From the NCBI RefSeq assembly GCF_004135585.1, contig NZ_CP035501.1, forward strand, positions 2,923,501-2,987,500: 64,000 bases of DNA. The letters are read 5' to 3'. Shown here in pieces: positions 9,901 to 18,000 of the stretch. The translations under genes were made by a program, and so were the position numbers. Under the pieces are notes generated by a model, which saw only the letters and a list, made by a program, of their open reading frames with translations, made no database searches and was not told the origin of the DNA. The stretch comes from Sphingosinicella sp. BN140058. Lineage in GTDB: Bacteria; Pseudomonadota; Alphaproteobacteria; Sphingomonadales; Sphingomonadaceae. Position 1 is the stretch's first letter; each line of letters opens with the position of its first letter.

Positions 9901-11647
9901 CGTAAACGACGTGCCGGTGCTCGATCTCAACGGTGCATCGGCTGGAATCGACGGCACCGGCAGCTATACCGAAAATGGCGCGTCCGCCTTCCTGCATGCA
10001 TCGCTGCTGCTGAGCGATGCGGATCACAGCGTCCTGCAGAGTGCCACGGTGACGATCAGCGGCGGGCTGCTGTCAGGCCAGGACTATTTGACCGTCAACG
10101 GTGGCACGGCCGGAACGATCAACGGGGTCACCATCGCCTACAATGCCGCCACCGGCATTCTGACGCTGACCGGCGCTGCCTCGGTGGCGGTCTATCAGAA
10201 CCTCCTCCGCCAGATCGGGTTCGAGTCGGTCAGCGACACGCCCGGGGCGAGCCGTACGCTCACCTGGACGGTGAACGACGGCACCGCCAGCAGCGTCGTT
10301 GCGAGCACGACGATCGCGGTGACGGCCGTCAACGACGCGCCGATCAACAGCCTGCTGGCCACTCAGGGCGGTACTGAGGATTCCAACGTCGTCTTCTCGG
10401 CTGCGAACGCGAACGCGATCACGGTTTCCGATGCCGAGGCGAGCACGCTGCGGGTGACGCTCAGCGTCGGGCAAGGCTTGCTGACCCTCAGCGGAACGGC
10501 CGGCCTCAGCTTCACCGTGGGCGACGGCACCGGCGACGCGACGATGACGTTCAGCGGCACCGCATCGGCGATCAACGCGGCGCTCGACGGCCTTATCTAT
10601 CGGGGCGCACTCAATTATCACGGCGTCGACATCCTGAACGTCGCGACCAGCGATCTCGGCGCGGCCGGCACGGGCGGGACCAAGACCGATCAGGACGGGA
10701 TCACGATCAACCTCGTCACCGACGGCTATATCGACGGGGACAGCGGCGACAACAACATGTCGGGCACGGGCGGCCCCGAGCAGTTCCTGTTCCAGCATGG
10801 CGGCAACGATCATGGCGACGGCGGCGGCGGCAACGACCGCTTCTATTTCGGCGACCAGTGGAATTCCGGCGACAGCGTCGACGGCGGCACCGGCGAAGAC
10901 TCGCTCCAGCTCGCCGGCGACTACACCTACACGTTCGGCGAGACCCAGATGGTCTCGATCGAACGGCTTCGGCTCAACAGCGGCGGCGGCGCCGATTTCG
11001 ATTATTATCTGACCATGGCCAACGGCAACGTCGCTGCCGGGCAGCAATTGCTGGTGGATGCGCAGGGGCTCGTCGCCGGCGAGACCCTGACCTTCGTCGG
11101 CATCGCGGAGACCAACGGCTTCTACAAGATCCTGAGCGGCGCCGGCGACGACATCCTCGCCGGCGGAACGCAGAACGACATCATCTCCGGCGGCGCCGGC
11201 GACGATACGATCTACGGCCTGACCGGCAACGACACGATCACAGGCGGCCTCGGCCACGACATCCTGAACGGCGGATCCGGCAGCGACGTGTTCGTCTATG
11301 GATCGGCCGCGGAATCGACCGGCACCGGCTTCGACACGATCGAGAAGTTCAGCACCTATGTCGACCGGATCGACCTGCCGTTCGCAGTGACCGGCTGGAG
11401 CGGCACGGTAACGAGCGGCGGACTCAGCACCGCAAGCTTCGACAGCGATCTGGCGGCCGCGGTCAATGCCGCGCTCAATGCCCATTCCGCCGTCCTCTTC
11501 ACCGCCAGCAGCGGCAGCTTCGCCGGCCGCAGCTTCGCGGTGATCGACGGCAATGGCGACGGATCCTACCAGGCGGGACAGGATTACGTGATCGAGTTCG
11601 CCCAGCCCGTCGCCCCGCTCGACGCGCACGCTGCCTATTTCATCTAG
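3986..11647 (+). CDS. giant RTX-type secreted surface protein with tandem cadherin/Ig-like repeats (2553 aa)
   Basis: The start at 3986 has GGGGA nine bases upstream. The N-terminus (about residues 1-190) begins TLSVGQIAIIGVNSEDTGNP and resembles the lamin-tail-like domain common at the front of alphaproteobacterial exoproteins. Residues about 200-540 look like a beta-propeller (repeated DNATGxYYVID and VDPVTGKLYIVTG units). From about 550 to 2240 there are many cadherin/Ig-like domains marked by VNDAP or INDAP linkers, including three nearly identical 97-residue units. RTX-like glycine/aspartate nonapeptides (GGAGDDTIYG, TGNDTITGG, GSGSDVF) lie at about 2380-2440, followed by an uncleaved C-terminal type I secretion-type module ending AAYFI. 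There is no N-terminal signal peptide, as expected for type I secretion. The likely role is surface adhesion or matrix formation; the substrate is unknown. No exporter genes are in the window. Confidence 0.92.
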   Translation: MVATTLSVGQIAIIGVNSEDTGNPQRDAITFMLLSPIGSGTQIFFTDRSWNGTTFAAAGGNEGTFTYTAGVDLPAGTVITITQAQLTGAGIDLSDAGETVYAYQGAINAPSRFLHAVDIADGTAGFDGNELLNTGLTNGVSAVSIAVDNAEFGTRTHNINYGELFAQINNATDWVQNDNSPQDGTPAGPATTAPDAQIWVAGSGAGEAIVTINLDGTYSSGTVGYQIVHAFQNAAQLFHPSDITLDTVNDKYFFVDADLNGNNRIIQGSISELLANPGAVPNFTVLYSNTGSSATGSMRTLSIDPATQKIYFDVEHSLLRINYDTQAQAGTVLATLDPDAYITQLTINYATGTVYLGSSSVTSVFGSDMIDTNRVFVATGLTGSNAANSLSFSQINWGANGDSSVGGEGNPLPNDSWPVERGTVRGVDVDPVTGKLYIVTGTVILDNDGNGLTTYYGGVWVYDPSNGSVTNLYTQNGSTGPVGLLYYIEVDNATGSYYVIDETGTNGGVGDGGVYRGSLTVAGTPTLLATVGNINGLGPQGLEIQHAPTLVGTAIASLAVTEASSAPASGETSRVALYSGLTASDIDTPNTGDELRGALVRVSGNFQAGATHQDILTINGTQSGTIAGSGISYSYNQANGQMTLSGVATVAEYAAAIALVNFSTSGDNVTAFGTAGTRTISASVFDGLLYSDEINNNVTVTGINDAPVNSVSGAQSFAEDGTRTFNTANGNLISVSDVDADPTSQSLQVTVAVVHGTLTLSGTAGLSFSVGDGTGDATMTFTGTANAINAALNGLVYTPTLDYYGADTLTLTTNDLGLNGNDPGLTGTGTSEQDSDTVAITVTAVADIANDVLNIAEDAAIASVAVQANDTFENSGHAITAFTQGAHGTVVLNDNGTAGNFADDFLQYTANADYNGTDSFTYTVTSGGATETATVNVTLSAVADIANDSVNLTEDAGATTLDVLANDSFEDPTRAITAVGSAAHGIVTINNNGTPGVGSDDYIVYTPTADYNGTDSFTYTVTSGGVTETATVTVNLSAVTDIANDTVSVLEDSGGNTLDLLGNDNFENPARAITAVGSALHGSVSINNNGTVGNTADDYVVYTPTANYNGADSFTYTVTSGGVTETATANVTVTSVNDAPTIGNVQGDSAAFVEGGTAVKLDPTGNAAVADVDSTDFNGGSLTVSITSGKVVAEDVLGLDTSGSVTVAGGIVSVAGQAIGTLSGGGAGGADLVVTFDTANATAARVQTLITALTYVNANTLDPATAARTVAISLVDGDGRTNGGDDDATVTTTITVTAVNDAPAGTNATVTASEDDPYVFLGSNFGFSDGDGNSFAGIVVSSLPAAGTLKLNGVDVTLNQFITAADIAGGLFTFVPAADTFGAAYASFNFQVRDNGGIANGGVDTDASANTITIDVLADNIAPVANDDGPFTVVEDTPIQLSTELTGNDTDAENDTLTIVGVSNFVGGAATVTAGVVTFTPTSNFVGAASFDYTISDGFGNTATATASLTVTAVNDAPVQTIPVGVQTFGEDTAITFNSANGNLISIADVDAGSGTMDVTLSVQTGALTLSSTSNLTVTGDGTNAVTLSGTLADINAALNGLVYNPGGNYNGDRSIVITTNDRGSSGVDPGLSGDGTSEQDSDTILVHVNAVNDAPTVIDDGSVDASVILEDTPGAGQSVSALFAGQYSDVADAQFSAGNPGGSSPGAFSGVAVVTNGSSGSTGQWQYFNSTTTTWVDVGSVSSGAALLIGSGTSIRFNPAANFNGPAPTLVVHLIDNSLGFGISHGQTVDISALGATGGATAYSAGTVVLSQTVTAVNDAPTISALGGDSVAYTENDAPVQLDAGNNALVVDVDSANFAGGTLTITMDAIGDDAIVLDPAIVVDPSTFDVTVSGVSIGTYAPVATPPQLGFAITLSANATPALIQQLIRGLSYTNTGDMPTAGTRTVHYTLVDGDGGTDTASHTSAIVVTAVNDVPVLDLNGASAGIDGTGSYTENGASAFLHASLLLSDADHSVLQSATVTISGGLLSGQDYLTVNGGTAGTINGVTIAYNAATGILTLTGAASVAVYQNLLRQIGFESVSDTPGASRTLTWTVNDGTASSVVASTTIAVTAVNDAPINSLLATQGGTEDSNVVFSAANANAITVSDAEASTLRVTLSVGQGLLTLSGTAGLSFTVGDGTGDATMTFSGTASAINAALDGLIYRGALNYHGVDILNVATSDLGAAGTGGTKTDQDGITINLVTDGYIDGDSGDNNMSGTGGPEQFLFQHGGNDHGDGGGGNDRFYFGDQWNSGDSVDGGTGEDSLQLAGDYTYTFGETQMVSIERLRLNSGGGADFDYYLTMANGNVAAGQQLLVDAQGLVAGETLTFVGIAETNGFYKILSGAGDDILAGGTQNDIISGGAGDDTIYGLTGNDTITGGLGHDILNGGSGSDVFVYGSAAESTGTGFDTIEKFSTYVDRIDLPFAVTGWSGTVTSGGLSTASFDSDLAAAVNAALNAHSAVLFTASSGSFAGRSFAVIDGNGDGSYQAGQDYVIEFAQPVAPLDAHAAYFI
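6521..7393 (+). repeat. three tandem 291-base coding repeats inside the first giant RTX gene
   Basis: Three successive units begin at 6521, 6812 and 7103, each exactly 97 codons. Each starts with (A/T)DIAND and contains DSFTYTVTSGG near its end. They encode successive Ig/cadherin-like domains. Units 2 and 3 are the most alike (GTxGxxxDDYxVYTPTA). Exact periodicity suggests expansion by unequal recombination. Confidence 0.8.
10781..11647 (+). repeat. near-identical direct repeat, copy A (RTX C-terminal module)
   Basis: This segment matches 19847-20713 at a constant offset of 9066 bases with no insertion or deletion. By eye I count about 20 substitutions in 867 bases, many at third codon positions. 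It encodes the RTX repeats and C-terminal secretion module of the first giant protein. The flanking cadherin-like part upstream is related but clearly more diverged. Confidence 0.92.
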
Positions 11648-12064
11648 AGCGGGGAGGAGGCGGCAAATCGCCTCCTCTCGACAGCCGCGATCGAACCCGC
11701 CGCTCCCAATGGAGCGTACGGTCGATCGCGACCGTCCGAGCGATGTCCGACATCGCGCGGTAAAGGGCCACTATTGTTTCGGGTCCGGTCACCCCCGGGG
11801 AACTGTGGGCTTGCTTGACGCGCCGCCTTGCAATGTCGAGCAGTAACAATTCGCGACGATTGCACCCCGATCGTGTTGCAGAAGGCACTGCGAGTCTCTT
11901 CCCATCACAGGAGCCGTAGCACTCGAGGAGGGGAAGAAGCCGTTGCTGCACGTCGTGATGTCGCTTTACTTTGCCTAGCCGCGCAAGCGTTTCTGTGTCA
12001 TTGCTTCAACGGGGGCTCGCGCGATCGATGACGCGCATGTCGGCTCGCCGCCGGGGGGATCGAA
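11648..12064. other. 417-base intergenic region between the two giant RTX genes, with a hairpin cluster
   Basis: After the terminator-like hairpin, three more inverted repeats follow in a row: 11701-11716 (CGCTCC/GGAGCG), 11718-11735 (ACGGTCG/CGACCGT) and 11740-11756 (GCGATG/CATCGC). The rest is featureless to me. The second giant gene starts at 12065 behind a GGGGGGAT ribosome-binding site. No credible small gene is seen. Confidence 0.5.
11654..11677 (+). terminator. hairpin after first giant RTX gene
   Basis: A perfect 9-bp stem (GAGGAGGCG / CGCCTCCTC) with loop GCAAAT lies seven bases after the stop. There is no strong T-tract. The same stem with another loop follows the second giant gene. 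Confidence 0.6.
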
Positions 12065-15000
12065 ATGGCCGTGACTTTTACCGTAACCCGCAGCACCACC
12101 CTGTTCGCCGATCAGGACGAGATCGGGGTGGTGGATCCCGGCGATACCCTCCGCACCTGGATCGTCGTCACCAACATGTCGGGCCAGCCGGCGGATCTTG
12201 GCACCGGAGTCACCATCGCCGACTCGTTCGGCGGCTCCAGCCTGATCGCCGGAACGCTCAACGTCTCGCCGATCGCGTTCAACGATTCGTTCACCGCCGT
12301 CGGCAATACCGTGCTGCGCGTCGGCGGCGCTGCGAACATCGGCACCGGCGCGTCTTCGGTGGTGGCTGGAAATTTGCTCGCCAACGACATCGGCAGCGGG
12401 CCGTCTGCGATCGCGGGCGACGATGCACCTGGGTTCTCGATCGTCGCCGTCAGCAACGGCGTCAGCGCCGGCGGCGGCACGTTCAACATCTTCAGCGACG
12501 GCTCGTTCAACTACGTGAACCAGGCCGGTGATACCGGAACCGACAGCTTCACCTACACGATCCGGGACAATGGGCTCGACGGCATCGCCAACAATGCCGA
12601 CGATCTCACCAGCACCGCCACCGTCACGATCACGCTGTCGGGCGAAGTGTGGTACGTCGACACGGCCGCCGCGGGCGGCGGCACGGGCACGTCGGACAAC
12701 CCCTTCAACACGCTCGCTGCCGTGGGCGGCGCCGGCGATCCCGACGGCAATGGTGACATCATCTACCTGAAGGGCAGCGCCAACGGCACGATCGCGCTCG
12801 AGACCGATCAGCAACTTGTCGGCACCGGCGCGGCGCTCACTGTCGAGGGCTTCAATCTCGCCGCGGCGAGCAGCAGATCGACGATCACGGCATCCGGCGG
12901 CACCGTCGTCACGCTCGCAACGGGGAACAGCGTGCTCGGCGTGAACGTCGTCACCGGGGACGCCTCCACCGTCGGAATCCAGGACGGCGGGGGCACCGTC
13001 GGCGCGTTGAAGATCGATGCCATCACCGTCACCGGTCTCGGCAAGGCGATCGACATCGACCAGGGCGGCGCCCTGGATGTCGACATCAACTTGCTAAGCG
13101 CGAGCGGCACCAGCGAAGGCGTGCATCTCGCGGGTACGGCAGCGAACCTGCTGACGGGTTCGTTTCACGCCAGCAACGGCGTTATCCAGACTGCCACCAA
13201 TCAGGGCTTCCTGATCGGGGCGGCGGGCGGCGGCACTGCCAGTTCCGGGGGCAGCGCCAACATATATTATGGCGGATCGATCTCCAGCAACGGCCTCGCG
13301 CTCGTCGAAATCCAGGACCGCACCGGCGGCACCGTCACCTTCACCGGCGTGTTCACCGACGGTTCCGGACCGGGGATCATCGCCGACGGCAATGCCGGCA
13401 CGATCAGTTTCGACAACCGAATCTTCATCGAAAGCGGCGCCAGCACTGCCGTGTCGCTCACCAACAACAGCGGCGCCATTGCCTTCAGCGGGGCCGGGGC
13501 TGGAATGGACCTGACGACCACCACCGGCACAGGGTTCAACGCGGTGAACAGCGGCACCGTGGTCATTCAAGGTTCGGGCAACACGATCACTTCGAGCGGC
13601 GGTACCGCCCTCAATGTTGCGTCCACCACGATCGGCACCGGCGGCCTTACCTTCGAGAGCATCAGCGCCAACGGCGGCGCAAAGGGTGTCATCCTCAACA
13701 ACACCGGCAGCACGGCCGGGCTGACCATCACCGGTACCGGCACCACCGACGGATCGGGCGGTACGATTCAGAATACCGATGTGCGCGGCATCGAGCTCAT
13801 CGATACGGCGCAGGTCAGCATCAAGAATCTCAATCTGACCAATGCCAACGACAGCGCCGACACGGCCGGCAACGATCTTACCGTCACCAATGCCAACGGC
13901 GCAGTCTACATGCGCAACGTCAGTACGGCCGTGTTCGACAACATCAACGTTACCGGGACGATCCTCGACAATGGCATAACCGGCACCAACGTCAGCAATT
14001 TCCAGCTGAACAACAGCCTGATCAGCGGCGCCGGCAACGGCGCCCACGAGAGCGGAATCGAGTTCAACAATCTGTCCGGCACATCGTCGCTGACCAACAG
14101 CGAAATTGCGCTCTCCGAGACCAACAGCCTCGACATCGTCAATACCGACGTCAACCTCAACCTGACGCTCAACAACGTCATCTTCCGCGACACGCAATCC
14201 GGCGCGATCGGCGAAGGCGGGCTTCAGTTCCGCAGCTTCAGCAATGCGGCGGGCGCGCCAGTCACCAACATCGACATTCTCGACAGCGATTTCCTGCGTC
14301 TGCGCACGCAGGCGATTCAGGTGATCGGCGAAGACGATTCCACGGTCAGCGTCGACATCGTCAACAACGTCATCGACAGCGGCACCGGGATCGGCACCGG
14401 CATCGACATCAACGGCAACGACACTGCCAACGTCGCCTTCAACATCAACAACAATCCGACGATCCGATCGAGCGGCGGCGCCGCCGTCAACATCACGTCG
14501 TTCCTGAACGCAACCGTGATGGGGCGGATCAACAACAATCCCGACATCGAAGTCTACAGCCAGACGCCCGCCGGCACCGGCGCGTCCGGCAGCGGCATCC
14601 GCGTGCTCGCCCAGGAAAGCTCCCACACCATCGTCTCGGCGTCCGGCAACACCCTCACCCAGGATGTGGGCAACAACAGCTCCGCAATCGACGCGATCGC
14701 GCGCGAGGGCAGCGCCCGGCTCGACATTACGCTGATCGGCAACGTGATCGATTCGACCGATCCGAACACCCTCGCCGACATCAACCTTCAGAGCGGTTCC
14801 TCGTCCGGCACCAACATCGAGACGAACCAGATCTATGCGAACATTGCCAACAACAATCTGACTGCCACAGCCGCTCCGAACCTGCTGCGGCTGCGCGTGT
14901 CGGAACTCAACGACGGCCACAATCCGCGAATCTTTCTGCAGGGATTCGTCGAAGGCGGAGCCGGGATCGAGGACGACGCCGTGGCGACGTGGAACGCGAA

Positions 15001-18000
15001 CGGCAACACGCCCGGTGCGTCCACCTCGAATATCGCGGTCAGCCTGACGGGCACCGCCACCGGGCCCAGCGCGGGCACCGCCCAGACCCCGACCAACCCG
15101 CTGCCGATCTTCGCGGCGGCAGCCCCGCCGGCGTCCGAAGCCTCGGAAGACGTCGGGCAGGCGCCCCCCGCGCAGGGAAGCGGCACTCCATCGGTCGACG
15201 ATTCGCCCGAGGTCCCATTGTCCGCCGGGCCCGTGGTGGTCGATGACGGAGTCCTCGCCGCGGCCGAGCTCGCGCTGATCGTCGACGCTGCGATCGCGCG
15301 GTGGGCCGCAGTCGGCGCGACCGCCGTCCAGCTGGCGGCAATGCGCACCGTCGACGTCTCGATCGCGAACCTCGCCGGCTTGCAACTGGCGGAGAGCGGC
15401 GCCGGCGAGATCCGGATCGACGACAATGGTGCGGGCTTCAGCTGGTTCATCGATGCGAGTCCCGGCGACGATGCGGAATATCAAGCGCTTGCCGGCCGTC
15501 TTGCGGCGGCTGACGCGCACGGTGCCGCCGGAACCCGGATCGATCTCCTCACCGTCGTCATGCACGAACTCGGGCACCAGATCGGGCTCCTCGACGAATA
15601 TGCATCGACGGATCGTGCCGACCTGATGTTCGGCACGATCAACCCAGGCGAGCGGCGACTGCCCGGCACCGATGCGGTGCAGGCGGCGAGCGGCAATGCC
15701 GTGGCCGGCGCGTTCGCTTTGTCGCCGATCAACATCGGCAACCTGCCCGCCGGTCAGAGCGTCACCATCGAGTTCCGCCACATCGTCAATGCTGCGGGCG
15801 AGGACGGCCTGGTCGCCGGCGTCTCCGGCGCGACAATCGTCGATTCCGATCAGACCGCACCCCAGAGCAGCGCAACCAACGTCACCGCCGTCGATGGGCT
15901 GACGCTCGGGGGCCAGATCTTCATCGATCTCGACAAGGACGGCGTTCTCGAGGCCGGCGAGAACGGGCCAAGCGGCGTGACACTCACGCTCTATGCCGAC
16001 AGCAACAATGACGGCGTCTTCAGCGCCGGGGACCTTTATGTCGGCTATAACGAACTCGGCGGCGGCGCCGGCTATCAGCAGGGCATCGACACGCCGGCGC
16101 CGGGCGGCACCGGAACGGCGCTGACCACTGCCACTCTCGCAAACGGATTTTACAGTTTCGCCAACCTGGCGCCGGGCGATTATATCGTCGTCGTCGACTC
16201 CGCGAATTTCGCCCCCGGCGGAGCGCTGAACGCACGCGTCGCGAGTGCGAGCGCCAATGATCCGGACGACAATGTCGACAACGACAATAATGGCCAATCA
16301 CTCTCCGGCCTCGTTGCGACGCGCGCGATCACGCTCGCCTACGGGACCGAAACATCGACCGGGCCGACCGGTCCGGCGCTCGACACCAACACCACGCTCG
16401 ACATCGGTTTCGAGATTCCGAACCAGCCGCCGGTGATCGGCAACCTTCAAGGGGACAGCGCCAACTTCATCGAGGGCGGCACGACCATCGGCTTCGACCC
16501 TTCGCTCGACGCCACCGTCACCGATGGGGACAGCCCCGATTTCGCCGGCGGCTCGCTTACCGTCACCATCATCGATCCGCTCGACGACGATGCCATCGTC
16601 ATCAGGACCGGCGGCGCCGTCAGCGCGACGATGGATGCCGGCAATGCGTCGGGCACGGTGTCGGTAGGCGGCGTCCAGATCGCCACCTGGGCGCTCGCCG
16701 GCACCGGCCTGTCGATGGTCTTCTCGTTCGATGCCGATGCGACACCGGCCGCCGTTCAGGATCTTGTTCGTGCGCTCGGCTATCGCAACACCAACGCAAT
16801 CGATCCAGGCACCGCGACCCGCAACGTCAGCTTCACCCTGATCGACGGCGACGGCCGGGCCAATAACGGCGACGACGATACGACCGTGACCACCACCGTC
16901 ACCCTCACCGCGGTCAACGATGCGCCGAGCGGTCAGGACGACGGTGCCACGATCGTCGAAGATTCGACCCACGTCTTCACCGCCGCGGATTTCAACTTCA
17001 GCGATGTCGACGGCAATGCCTTTGCCGGCGTGGTGTTCACCACGCTGCCGGCAAATGGCGTCGTCAAGATCAACGGGGTCGCGATCAGCGCCGGCGGGTT
17101 CGCGTCGGCAGCCGATATCTCGAGCGGCCTCGTCACCTACACGCCGAATGCCGATCAGGTTGGAATTGCCCTCGACACGTTCACCTTCCGGGTGCGGGAC
17201 AATGGCGGCACCGCCAATGGCGGCGCCGATACGGATCAGACGCCGAACACGTTCACGTTCGATGTCACGCCGCTCAACGATGCGCCGGCGATCTCCAATC
17301 TGAACGGCGACACCTCAACCTATACGGAGAATGGTGCGCCGCTGCTGCTCGATGTCGGCAGCAATGCTGTGGTCACCGACGTCGACAGCTTCAATTTTGA
17401 ACTGGGAACACTGACCGTCACCATCAATGCGGTTGGCGACGACGCGCTCTCGCTCGCGCCCGGAACCGTGGCCGTCGACAACGGTACCCTGGCGGTTTCG
17501 GTTGCCGGGGTGGAGATCGGCACCCTCTTTCCGGTCGCCTCGCCACCCAGTTTCGGTTTTTTCATCGCCCTCAATGCCAATGCCACGCCCGCACGCGTCC
17601 AGGAGGTCATTCGCGCCGTCCAATATTCCAATACCGGCGACGATCCGGCGGCGGGTACGCGCACCGTCACCTATACCTTGTCGGACGGCGACGGCAGCGG
17701 TCCCGGAGAGACTAGCACGATCATTCTTCAGAACTCGTTCGCGGTTCTCGCCGTCAACGATGCACCGGTGGGCATCGACAAGACGATCGAGGTCAGCGAG
17801 GATGATCCTTACGCCTTCTTCCTCACCGACTTCGGCTTCAGCGACGCCGAAGGGGACGACTGGGCCGAGGTCGTCATCACCACCTTGCCGGGCAATGGCG
17901 CGTTGCTGCTGAACGGCGTCGCGGTCGCGGCGGGGCAGGCGGTTTCGCGGGCGGACATCAATGCGGGCCTGCTCGTCTTCGTGCCGGATCCCGATGAAAC

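Noticed and set aside
3929..10027. A 2032-codon open frame on the minus strand opposite the first giant gene
   Set aside because: The product is an Arg/Val/Asp/Gly-rich low-complexity sequence typical of the antisense of GC-rich coding DNA. The plus-strand protein has clear domains.
10781..11647. Insertion-sequence origin for the long direct repeats
   Set aside because: The repeats lie entirely inside coding frames, encode the RTX end of each protein, and lack transposase or terminal inverted repeats.
13094..16297. Long minus-strand frames opposite the second giant gene (also 18197-20998)
   Set aside because: These are antisense shadows with no family resemblance and the same biased composition.
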